Assembly: GCA_002788555.1 (NCBI GenBank) | Contig: PFRL01000048.1 | Coordinates: 1-6,558 of the forward strand | Length of the DNA: 6,558 nucleotides | Direction: 5' to 3' | Source of the DNA: Parcubacteria group bacterium CG_4_9_14_0_2_um_filter_35_11 | GTDB taxonomy: Bacteria > Patescibacteriota > Minisyncoccia > Minisyncoccales > GCA-002788555 | Shown: in pieces, positions 1 through 6,329 of the stretch | How the letters are laid out: each line of letters opens with the position of its first letter | Numbering within the stretch: position 1 is the first letter of the stretch | The notes under the pieces: model-generated | What the model saw: only the letters and a program-made list of their open reading frames with translations | Told to the model about the DNA's origin: nothing | The model's database searches: none | Program-made: the position numbers and the translations under genes

Positions 1-16
1 TTAGCTATGGGAAAAT

Positions 17-511
17 TTACAATCCGATCCTCTCACTTAAGATATCAAAAATATTCTTTTCTTCTTCTTTTTCCGGAATGAAATTTGAGATTATCTTCCT
101 TGCCTTTTCGGCATAATCCTTTGGTAAGGGAAATATTATATGGTAAGAAAGATAAGTTTTTTTGCTTCTAAAATATATCTGGGGAGGAGTGTCAAATATC
201 CAAAAACTTTTAAGATTGTGCCAAAGAAAGATTTCCATACCTCTCCTAGCTCCTCGTTTTAGGATAGCAAAATATGTTTTTTTCTTTTGAGGCAGAAGGA
301 ATGTCAAAAAAGATATTACCAACACAAGGACGAGGCCAAAATAATTCTTCTGCCACAAAACAAAGACAATACAAAGTATCAAAAAAATAATTAGTCCAAT
401 CTGCCAATTTTTTTCTCTGCCCCCTTTTTCTTCTATTTCCCAATTTAAAAGAGGTTTTTCCTCTCCTGACTCTTCAAGAGTTCTTCTTTTAAGGTCAATA
501 ATTTTTTCCAT
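17..511 (-). CDS. Small two-helix membrane protein with conserved C-terminal domain, function unknown
   Basis: A 164-residue protein. The N-terminal 36 residues are charged and hydrophilic. Two closely spaced hydrophobic segments follow (about residues 37-53 and 56-73) with a short turn (QKNY) between them, so both ends should lie on the same side, probably cytoplasmic because a basic stretch (QKKK, then KRGARRG) follows the second helix. Residues 78-145 look like a small beta-rich domain (a 'GMEIF..HNLKSFWIFD...IYF' pattern resembling bacterial PH-like domains) ending in a tail 'FIPEKEEEKNIFDILSERIGL'-like motif that I have seen in many Patescibacteria membrane proteins. I cannot name the family firmly. 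It lies 21 bp after the RNase H-fold gene and is last visible in the minus-strand operon, so it may be an accessory membrane subunit of the ATPase system. No Shine-Dalgarno motif precedes the ATG. The reading frame and membrane topology are clear; the function is not. Confidence 0.85.
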   Translation of the reverse strand: MEKIIDLKRRTLEESGEEKPLLNWEIEEKGGREKNWQIGLIIFLILCIVFVLWQKNYFGLVLVLVISFLTFLLPQKKKTYFAILKRGARRGMEIFLWHNLKSFWIFDTPPQIYFRSKKTYLSYHIIFPLPKDYAEKARKIISNFIPEKEEEKNIFDILSERIGL

Positions 512-532
512 TAATAGATATTTTTATAAACC

Positions 533-1024
533 TTATTTAAGGTAATAATCCGCCACCGAACTAGCTCCAAATGCCTCGGGCTTTATTTTGACTTCAAATC
601 CATTCCCCCTGACCATTCCTACTATCTCTTTTATCATTTCTCTTGTTTCACCAACCTGTCCGATATCAGTATGGATTTCAAGGTTCTTATAATTTTTAGG
701 CCTGATTTTTTCTAACTTTTTTTCAATACTCTCTCTTAATTTCATAGCTAATTTTAAAGAGAGCATTGTTTCCTCGTAGATTCTTGTTCTGAGGGTATAT
801 TTCTTTTGATCTCTAATTTTCTTCCAAAAATATCTTCCTCCCTTGCCCTTCCTTAGGATAACAATTGCTGAAACAAAATCTGGCACTTCTTTTCCTTCAG
901 AATCAGTACCAACTATGATTCTATAAACTTCCTCTGGCTGTTCCAATACAAAATCAATGAGGTCTCCTACCACTTTTTCAAATTTCATCTTTCCTTTTGT
1001 AGGACTTATAAAATACTCAAACAT
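533..1024 (-). CDS. YkuK-type RNase H-like fold protein (DUF458 family), predicted nuclease
   Basis: A 163-residue protein matching the YkuK/DUF458 (RNaseH_like) family over its whole length. Acidic residues sit where an RNase H fold places its metal-binding set: D41 in the first strand motif VGTDSE, E84 or E85 in the helix motif RIYEET, D120 in the motif HTDIG, and D159 in the closing motif ASSVADYY. The C-terminal block KIKPEAFGASSVAD is the most recognisable family signature. This argues for a two-metal nuclease or nucleic-acid-binding role, but to my knowledge no biochemical function is established for the family. The start chosen aligns with the family's N-terminal F-Y/F...K segment; Met13 is a weaker alternative. 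The gene begins 3 bp after the stop of the VirD4-like ATPase gene, so translation is probably coupled and its job may be linked to DNA movement. No Shine-Dalgarno motif is seen. Confidence 0.88.
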   Translation of the reverse strand: MFEYFISPTKGKMKFEKVVGDLIDFVLEQPEEVYRIIVGTDSEGKEVPDFVSAIVILRKGKGGRYFWKKIRDQKKYTLRTRIYEETMLSLKLAMKLRESIEKKLEKIRPKNYKNLEIHTDIGQVGETREMIKEIVGMVRGNGFEVKIKPEAFGASSVADYYLK

Positions 1025-1027
1025 AAA

Positions 1028-2494
1028 CTATTGTGTCTCGCGTTTTAATGCTTCTTCTATGGCTTTTTTTACTTCTTCGACAGTAGGCTTTTCTTTCTTT
1101 GAAAAAGTCATTGGTTGTTTTTTCTTTATCTCTTTTAGAGAAATTGGTTTTGCCGATACCTTCTTTTGGATAATTTCTTCTTTCCTCTCTTTCTCAATAA
1201 TTTTTTTCGTTTCCTCCACCCCGCTCCAGCGAGCTATTTTTTCTTCTACTTTATTTCTGGGAGTCCCATATCTTTCTCGAGAGACTTTAATAATTGTCTC
1301 TTTGTAACTTTCATTTTTTATCGGTCTCTCTACTGGTGGAAGCGTTACTGTCAAGAAGGGGCGTGAAGAAATACCATCAATCATCAATCTTAAGTATATA
1401 TAAAATTTTGGTAAATTCACAAGGTCATTTAAAGAAAATTCTGGTAAAAATTCTTTTTCTAAAAATTCGGCATCAGCCGCCCCTACTCGAAAGCAAATAA
1501 GAGTTCCCACATTTCCAAATACGGCGTCTCGAACCGTTTCTTCCATCTGAGTGATATATTGGTGAGCTAAAATCAAAGAGAGACGATATTTTCTTGCTTC
1601 AGATAAGATGTTAACAAAAGCTTCTGTGGCAAAGTTTTGAAACTCGTCTACATAAAGAATGAAATCTCGTCTTTCTTTTTCAGGTATATCTACTCTGGAC
1701 ATCGCTGCTAATTGGAGCTTTGTGACCAGGAGTGCTCCCAAAAGTCTTGAGGGGTCTTCACCAATTTTCCCTTTCGCTAAATTTAAAATTAAAATTTTAC
1801 CTTCATCCATCGCCCGGCGCATATCAATAGTAGATTTTATTTGTCCGATAATATTCCGGATGATTGGGGCCGAGATAAACTGACCAACTTTGTTTTGAAT
1901 TGGTGCAATAGCTTCTTCCCGAAACCTAGGGGGATAATGGGCGAATTCCTGGAGCCAAAAACTCTTTATAGTAGGGTCGGTAATCTTGCGAATGATTTTT
2001 TCTCTATACTCTCTATCTGAAAGCATTCTGTTAACCCCCAAAAGGGTAGTTCCAGGAACTTCCAGGAGTGCTAAAATAGTGTTATTTAAAATATATTCCA
2101 TTCGGGCTGACCAGACGTCAGGCCAAATTTTCTTAAAGACACCCAAAAGACCTGCCGCCACAAGATGTCGGTGGGCAATGTCAATTTTTTCCATAACATT
2201 AAAAGCCATTGGGAAATCAAGATCAGCTGGATCAAAATAAATCACATCATTAACTCTTGACTTTGGCACAAAATCAAGCATTTTTTCGGCAAATTCTCCA
2301 TGAGGGTCGACGATTCCCACTCCCTTTCCTGACTTTATATCCTGAACCGCCATATTCTCAAGGAGTGCAGTTTTGCCCATTCCAGTTTTTCCAATAATAT
2401 AAACATGCCGACGCCTATCGTCGGTTTTAATTCCAAATTTTTTCTGGTAGTCGTGATAAATTGCGTTACCAAAATAGACTATCTCCTCTTTCAT
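1028..2494 (-). CDS. VirD4/TraG-like DNA-translocase ATPase (type IV coupling protein family), no membrane segment
   Basis: A 488-residue P-loop ATPase of the VirD4/TraG/HerA-FtsK group. Walker A is GKTGMGKT at residues 35-42, preceded by DDRRRHVYII. GIVDPHGEF at about 60-68 is the usual second strand motif of these proteins. Walker B is FILYVDEF (278-285) with D283 and E284 as the metal-binding and catalytic pair. The sensor-like motif LILAHQYITQ follows at 307-316, and the FRVGAADAEFLEKEF block (335-349) is typical of the conjugation-type branch. Residues 388-488 are a charged, lysine- and glutamate-rich tail, probably flexible or coiled. VirD4 proteins normally start with transmembrane helices; this one starts almost directly at the nucleotide-binding core, and the membrane part appears to be the separate gene just upstream. 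Expected role: a hexameric motor moving DNA or protein at the membrane. The substrate is unknown; no relaxase or pilus gene is visible here. Confidence 0.93.
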   Translation of the reverse strand: MKEEIVYFGNAIYHDYQKKFGIKTDDRRRHVYIIGKTGMGKTALLENMAVQDIKSGKGVGIVDPHGEFAEKMLDFVPKSRVNDVIYFDPADLDFPMAFNVMEKIDIAHRHLVAAGLLGVFKKIWPDVWSARMEYILNNTILALLEVPGTTLLGVNRMLSDREYREKIIRKITDPTIKSFWLQEFAHYPPRFREEAIAPIQNKVGQFISAPIIRNIIGQIKSTIDMRRAMDEGKILILNLAKGKIGEDPSRLLGALLVTKLQLAAMSRVDIPEKERRDFILYVDEFQNFATEAFVNILSEARKYRLSLILAHQYITQMEETVRDAVFGNVGTLICFRVGAADAEFLEKEFLPEFSLNDLVNLPKFYIYLRLMIDGISSRPFLTVTLPPVERPIKNESYKETIIKVSRERYGTPRNKVEEKIARWSGVEETKKIIEKERKEEIIQKKVSAKPISLKEIKKKQPMTFSKKEKPTVEEVKKAIEEALKRETQ

Positions 2495-2524
2495 ATTTTT
2501 AATTTGGTCAATGGTAGATTGATA

Positions 2525-3814
2525 TTAGGTGGGTAATGTTGGTGGGGGACCGCCCTTTTTTATTTCTACTCTTAAGGCTGCTGCTGATGGAGCGACTGCT
2601 CTTCCTGGAAAATGATACATCGTCGCAATTTCAGCAGTTGAGAAGATGTAAGGTTTTCTGTGCCAGGGCCACATTCTTTTGGCGTAGTATCTGAAGTTTT
2701 TCTTTTTTCTTACATACATTCTTCTTTCTTCAAAAAACCAAGGCACAACCTTAGTTTTTGTTTTGTCGGGCTTAAAACCATTCAAATTGGCTGTAGAAAA
2801 CTGAGTAAAAGCTCCCATTATCGCAGCGACGCCCCTACCAGGGGAATAAACTTCTCTTTTTGCCACATAAATAAAACGTAAATTTCCTTCGTAGACATAT
2901 TTTCCAAGATTCCCTTCAGTGAGTTTTAAGACTTCTGCCTCCCCTGGACTTAATTTCATTAGTCCTATATCAAGCCCTTCAGGCATCTTTTCTTTAAGAT
3001 GAGTAGGAATAGGCTTGCCTTCCATTAATACTGTCCAGATATCCGAAGGAACTTTAGAAAAGGAGAGAGGGCCTAATATTCCTGGTTTTTCTTCTTTTGG
3101 CCTTCTCATTAACTCGTTAATCAATTTTTTACTTTCTTCAAGGTAAGGATGTTCGTCATCAGTTACTGGTGCGATTCTGAGTTGAACCCAAACTTCCTCT
3201 CCCTCCTTTAAATTGCTATATATTTCAAAAAGCCCAGCCAGAGGATCAATCTTTTTCTCTTCGCGGGTTAATTCCGTCTCCCAATAATCGTAAGTTCTAA
3301 TGGGGAAAGTGTCGGGCTTGATAAGTTGCATGTCGGACGCCCAGGTATCGTAATCTTCGTTGGGCAAATCCTTACCAAATGCATATACATAATCTTCTAC
3401 CTCTTCAATCTGAGCATTGGGATATTCACCGTAGATTGCTGATTCAAGGACGGTTCGGCGTACTTCGGGCACCCTAATATAAAAATGGATTTCGCCACGC
3501 TTACCCACAATTTCCAAAGAATAGTATTCCATCCATTTTCCATCTATCCAATAATCTCGGATATTCGCCGGCGGATCATACATATTCCAAATGGCATGAA
3601 AGACATTTTCCATTGCCTTTGGGGTTTTTTCGACCTCCGCCGGAATCTTGATTTCCAATAACACCCACTTAATCCGATCGTAAAACTTCGTCTCTCTAGC
3701 CGCCCATAGCCAAAGATATTTTGTGGGTTTAAAAAGTAAAATCGCCAACCATAGCCACCACAGACTAAGGAGAATACGAAGAAATTGAGAAAAGTAGAGG
3801 ATTAAATCACTCAT
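2525..3814 (-). CDS. Membrane-anchored DUF8128-like protein, likely partner of the VirD4-like ATPase
   Basis: A 429-residue protein with one hydrophobic, tryptophan-rich N-terminal helix (about residues 9-28), then a large cytoplasmic part. Recognisable blocks are LEIKIPAEVEKTPKAMENVF (53-72), SLEIVGKRGEIHFYIRVP (99-116) and YGEYPNAQIEEVEDYV (128-143), a pattern I recall from Patescibacteria proteins labelled DUF8128. The family name is from memory and should be confirmed by profile search. Near the C-terminus a MYHFPG motif and a proline-rich end (GGPPPTLP) resemble the segment that, in longer relatives, runs straight into the VirD4-like ATPase core. The ATPase gene starts 30 bp downstream in the same reading frame, so the two products probably act together, this one giving the membrane anchor and assembly domain. 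A 98-bp gap separates it from the regulator gene upstream, leaving room for its own promoter, though none is convincing. No Shine-Dalgarno motif is present. Confidence 0.85.
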   Translation of the reverse strand: MSDLILYFSQFLRILLSLWWLWLAILLFKPTKYLWLWAARETKFYDRIKWVLLEIKIPAEVEKTPKAMENVFHAIWNMYDPPANIRDYWIDGKWMEYYSLEIVGKRGEIHFYIRVPEVRRTVLESAIYGEYPNAQIEEVEDYVYAFGKDLPNEDYDTWASDMQLIKPDTFPIRTYDYWETELTREEKKIDPLAGLFEIYSNLKEGEEVWVQLRIAPVTDDEHPYLEESKKLINELMRRPKEEKPGILGPLSFSKVPSDIWTVLMEGKPIPTHLKEKMPEGLDIGLMKLSPGEAEVLKLTEGNLGKYVYEGNLRFIYVAKREVYSPGRGVAAIMGAFTQFSTANLNGFKPDKTKTKVVPWFFEERRMYVRKKKNFRYYAKRMWPWHRKPYIFSTAEIATMYHFPGRAVAPSAAALRVEIKKGGPPPTLPT

Positions 3815-3869
3815 TTTTTAAAAATTGAAATTCCAAATCGAAGTTAGGTTTATTAAGATATTTTTTGGG

Positions 3870-3899
3870 TTAAGTTTTGAAAAAATATTTCTAACTTAA
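3870..3899. repeat. Imperfect A/T-rich palindrome in the gap between regulator and membrane-protein genes
   Basis: Outer arms TTAAGTT (3870-3876) and AACTTAA (3893-3899) are exact reverse complements. Inside them GAAA (3879-3882) pairs with TTTC (3888-3891) around a 5-base loop, with a 2/1-base internal bulge, giving 11 base pairs in 30 bp. It lies in the 98-bp gap 3815-3912, the largest non-coding stretch between minus-strand genes. There is no G/C-rich stem and no T-run after it on either strand, so it does not look like an intrinsic terminator. An operator for a dimeric regulator, or an mRNA hairpin between two cistrons, are both possible. In such A/T-rich DNA, chance is also a real possibility. 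Confidence 0.45.
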
Positions 3900-3912
3900 A
3901 ATTAGCAAGACT

Positions 3913-4938
3913 CTACAAGGTGTATTTTCCCTCTTTTGTTCTGTTGAAATACTGAAGATTAAGTATGACAGTGCTATCTTTAACTAGCCTTTGTTTTTTT
4001 ACTTTTTCGAGAATCTCTCCTTTTGAGAGCGCTTCTTCGTTTTTTAAAACATCTTCTATCAGGTCTTTTACTGTTCCTTCTTTGTATCCCCACTCTTTAA
4101 GAGCATAAATTCCTCTTCCCACTAAGACGAAATTTGGATCTTTTATTAATTCATTATGAAGGGTGCTGACATGAACAGGGGATTGAAGCCTCTCTTCAAT
4201 AATCTTTGCTAATTCTTTAAAATGGACAGGTCTTCTTTCCTTTTTTAGAACAAGATAAGCCTTTTCTCTTACTCCTTTTGGATTTACCTCAGGCCAAGAG
4301 ATGAGGCCATACTCGCCAAATGGATTTTCTTCTATTTCTTTGGAAATTTCAATATAGGAAAGAATATAATTTTTCTTAAACTTTCTTTTAAAAATTTCTT
4401 GAGCTTCTACTTTTCCTACTTCTAAAATTTCCTCTTTATTTAGAAGGGTTTGGTCTTTTCCCAGGGTTTTTACCAGAAGATTAATAATCTTTTTAGCGAA
4501 CTTCTCTGCTTCTTCTCGAGTTTTCCAGAAAGAATAAAAATAGGGAGTATCATACTGATAAGAGAATATTTCACCGAGTTCCAACAACAATAAAAGATAA
4601 GACCGGTACTCTATTTTGGGCACCAGATAAGATTCCAAAAGGTCCTCTCTTTTTAATCCGCCATTTTCGTCGATAAAATATTTAATTTCTAAAAATGGTT
4701 CCTCGAGCTTGGAAAATTTTGGCGAATTTCGAAGCGTCTCAACGCCTTTTTTTTCAATTTGTCTTACCCTTTCTCTGGTAATTCCGTAATCTTGGCCAAT
4801 GATTTCTAAAGTATCCTGTTCAGGAGATTCCCCACTTCTTTTTATGCCAAAACGCCGAGACAAAACATTCCTTGTTCTTTCCGGAACATCTTTTAAGACG
4901 GTATCTATAGTTTTTTTATAATCGGTGACTTGGAACAT
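3913..4938 (-). CDS. Sigma-70 region 4 / HARE-HTH fusion protein, predicted transcription regulator
   Basis: A 341-residue protein made of DNA-binding modules. Residues about 16-72 match sigma-70 region 4: a helix with 'ERTRNVLSRRFGI' and the -35-binding helix-turn-helix LEIIGQDYGITRERVRQIEK (44-63). No region 2 (the -10-melting domain) is present, so it cannot be a complete sigma factor. Residues 76-215 are of unclear fold, perhaps another winged helix (FIDENGGLKREDLLES). Residues 222-285 match the HARE-HTH winged helix known from the RNA polymerase delta subunit (REKAYLVLKKERRPVHFKEL, then STLHNELIKDPNFVLVGRGIYAL). Residues 286-341 look like a further winged helix ending in 'NRTKEGKYTL'. 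It is likely cytoplasmic and could bind polymerase, promoters or both. It is the first minus-strand gene after the divergent promoter region, ahead of the ATPase operon, which fits a local or global regulator. No Shine-Dalgarno motif is seen. Confidence 0.9.
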   Translation of the reverse strand: MFQVTDYKKTIDTVLKDVPERTRNVLSRRFGIKRSGESPEQDTLEIIGQDYGITRERVRQIEKKGVETLRNSPKFSKLEEPFLEIKYFIDENGGLKREDLLESYLVPKIEYRSYLLLLLELGEIFSYQYDTPYFYSFWKTREEAEKFAKKIINLLVKTLGKDQTLLNKEEILEVGKVEAQEIFKRKFKKNYILSYIEISKEIEENPFGEYGLISWPEVNPKGVREKAYLVLKKERRPVHFKELAKIIEERLQSPVHVSTLHNELIKDPNFVLVGRGIYALKEWGYKEGTVKDLIEDVLKNEEALSKGEILEKVKKQRLVKDSTVILNLQYFNRTKEGKYTL

Positions 4939-4962
4939 AGGTTTTGAAAAGAAGATTTTCTT

Positions 4963-4991
4963 ATATTAACTTATTTTATTACTCTTGTCAA
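4963..4991 (-). promoter_or_regulatory. Predicted sigma-70-type promoter for the sigma4/HARE-HTH gene
   Basis: On the minus strand a perfect -35 box TTGACA (4991-4986) is followed after 17 bp by TAATAT (4968-4963, 4 of 6 to TATAAT). An overlapping TATAAG (4965-4960, 5 of 6) would need a 20-bp spacer, which is long. With the 17-bp spacing, transcription should start near 4956, about 18 bases before the ATG, and the leader has no Shine-Dalgarno motif. The -35 box overlaps that of the divergent murA promoter. Confidence 0.6.
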
Positions 4992-5013
4992 TTTGTTTTA
5001 TTTTTTGTATAGT
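4985..5013 (+). promoter_or_regulatory. Predicted sigma-70-type promoter for murA-mreB, leaderless or nearly so
   Basis: A -35 box TTGTCA (4985-4990, 5 of 6 to TTGACA), a 17-bp spacer and a -10 box TATAGT (5008-5013, 5 of 6 to TATAAT) form a strong match. The expected transcription start is near 5020-5022, only about 2-4 bases before the murA ATG at 5024. The site also rules out an in-frame TTG at 4985 as the murA start, because that codon lies inside the -35 box. Confidence 0.72.
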
Positions 5014-5023
5014 TTTAACTAAT

Positions 5024-6319
5024 ATGTCTGATAAAGATTATTTTGTAATCGAGGGGGAAAAGGCTCTACGAGGAGAAATAGAGATTCGGGGCTGCAAAAA
5101 TGCTGCTACGTCCATTATTGCTGCCACTCTGTTAACCTCCGAGCCTTGTTATATTAAAAATTTGCCTTTAGTAGAAGACATTTTTAGAATGTTGGAAATT
5201 ATTGAAGCCTTGGGAGCAAAAGTTGACTGGCAAGGCAAAAGGGAAGTGAAAATAGAGGCAAAAAATATTGACCCTTCAAAAATAAGAGAAGACCTTGTGA
5301 CAATGCTTCGTTCTTCAGTTTTTCTTTTGGGGCCGTTGCTTGCTCGCTTCGGCAGGATTCAACTACCCAAACCTGGCGGTTGTTTAATTGGAGTAAGACC
5401 GATTGACGCTCATCTTGACGGGTTTGGGCAACTGGGAGCAAATATTAAAAAGATAAAAGGAGAAATTTGTAAATATACATTATCTGCTAAAAAATTGACT
5501 CCTAGCAAGGTTATTCTTCCTGAGTTTAGTGTCACAGCTACCGAGAATCTCTTAATGGCTGCCAGTCTAATTGAGGGCAAAACAATTATTAAAATTGCGG
5601 CCCTGGAACCACATGTAAAAGATTTAGCTACCGTCCTTGTGAAAATGGGTGCTAAAATTAGATGGTTTCCTGATCATACAGTAGAGATTATTGGTAAAAA
5701 GAGACTTTCTGGTTTTTCCCACTCGATTATTTATGACTCGGTAGAAGCAGGTTCTTTTTTAATCTTAGCGGGGGTAGTAGGCAACGATGTGATAATTAAA
5801 AATGTTCCTCTTTTATTTCTTGATCTTGTAGTTAAGAGAATCAGAGAATTTGGAATTAGCATCAGTAAGGTTAGAGAGAAAGGGGGCTTAAGTATACTTA
5901 AAGTTAAAAAACCAAAGAAATTCTTACCCGTTCCCAAAATTCAAGTTTTGCCGTATCCTGGTATTCCAACAGACCTACAGTGTGCTTTTGGAGTTCTGGC
6001 TAGCCAAGCTCCGGGAGAAACCTTAATCCATGACCCTCTTTATGAAGGAAGATTAAAATATCTTAAGGATTTAAATAAAATGGGTGCCCAAATTTTATTT
6101 CTCGATGCCCATCGAGCAATTGTAAAGGGACCCTCAAAACTTCACGGTACTTCCATAGAAAATTATGATTTAAGATCGGGAGCAGCTCTCATTATTGCTA
6201 GTCTTATCGCCAAAGGCAAGAGTATTATTTTTAATGCTTATCAGGTAGATAGAGGGTATGAGAAAATAGAAGAAAGGCTAAGAAAATTAGGAGCAAATAT
6301 AAAAAGAATAAAACCTTAA
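5024..6319 (+). CDS. murA: UDP-N-acetylglucosamine 1-carboxyvinyltransferase (MurA)
   Basis: MurA transfers enolpyruvate from phosphoenolpyruvate to UDP-GlcNAc, the first committed step of peptidoglycan synthesis, in the cytoplasm. The 431-residue product has the usual length (E. coli MurA is 419). Key residues are in place: K25-N26 in the motif GCKNAA (E. coli K22-N23), R96 in LRSS, the catalytic Cys120 in PGGCLIGVRPID (E. coli Cys115, the residue fosfomycin alkylates), TATENLLMAA at 171-180, D317 in GIPTDLQ (E. coli D305), R384 in YDLRSGAAL (E. coli R397) and the closing VDRGYEKIEERLRKLGANI. The cysteine and RPID motifs separate it from the related AroA. I chose ATG 5024 rather than the in-frame TTG at 4985, because the extra 13 residues are not family-like and overlap the promoter. 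mreB follows after 10 bp, so the two are probably co-transcribed. No frameshift or missing motif was seen. Confidence 0.97.
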   Translation: MSDKDYFVIEGEKALRGEIEIRGCKNAATSIIAATLLTSEPCYIKNLPLVEDIFRMLEIIEALGAKVDWQGKREVKIEAKNIDPSKIREDLVTMLRSSVFLLGPLLARFGRIQLPKPGGCLIGVRPIDAHLDGFGQLGANIKKIKGEICKYTLSAKKLTPSKVILPEFSVTATENLLMAASLIEGKTIIKIAALEPHVKDLATVLVKMGAKIRWFPDHTVEIIGKKRLSGFSHSIIYDSVEAGSFLILAGVVGNDVIIKNVPLLFLDLVVKRIREFGISISKVREKGGLSILKVKKPKKFLPVPKIQVLPYPGIPTDLQCAFGVLASQAPGETLIHDPLYEGRLKYLKDLNKMGAQILFLDAHRAIVKGPSKLHGTSIENYDLRSGAALIIASLIAKGKSIIFNAYQVDRGYEKIEERLRKLGANIKRIKP

Positions 6320-6329
6320 AAATAATTTT

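Noticed and set aside
246..443. A second minus-strand frame inside the small membrane protein gene
   Set aside because: It overlaps the gene in another frame; the product is a frameshifted copy of the same region without its own signals. The longer frame has coherent membrane helices and domain structure.
512..532. In-frame continuation from the YkuK-like gene into the small membrane protein gene, like the other split
   Set aside because: The frame is shared, but a second in-frame TAA lies in the 21-bp gap, so these are ordinary separate genes.
957..2240. Plus-strand open frames at 957-1307, 1166-1366, 1294-1500, 1659-1883 and 1986-2240
   Set aside because: They are antisense to the clear YkuK-like and VirD4-like genes, overlap one another, and their products resemble no protein I know.
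2477..2489. GAGGAG just inside the ATPase gene as a Shine-Dalgarno site for a later start
   Set aside because: No ATG, GTG or TTG in frame at a suitable distance follows, and the Walker A region needs the upstream residues; it simply encodes the early Glu-Glu.
2660..2881. Plus-strand open frame within the DUF8128-like gene
   Set aside because: Antisense to a conserved part of the real gene, with no recognisable product.
3880..3908. Possible minus-strand promoter in the 98-bp gap (TTGCTA at 3908-3903 with TATTTT at 3887-3882)
   Set aside because: Both boxes match only 4 of 6 and the spacer is 15 bp; such matches are common by chance in A/T-rich DNA.
4985..5023. N-terminal extension of murA from a TTG at 4985
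   Set aside because: The 13 extra residues are hydrophobic and unlike MurA, and the TTG lies inside the predicted -35 box, so it would not be transcribed. ATG 5024 gives the normal family start.
5199..5937. Minus-strand open frames at 5199-5441 and 5731-5937
   Set aside because: Both lie wholly antisense within murA, whose motifs are intact there, and neither has a recognisable motif or start context.
17..6319. UGA recoding, as known in some Patescibacteria (Gracilibacteria and SR1)
   Set aside because: All complete genes read cleanly with the standard bacterial code and end in TAA or TAG. The stop between the two halves of the VirD4-like pair is TAA, not TGA. Absence of TGA stops in six genes is too small a sample to mean anything.
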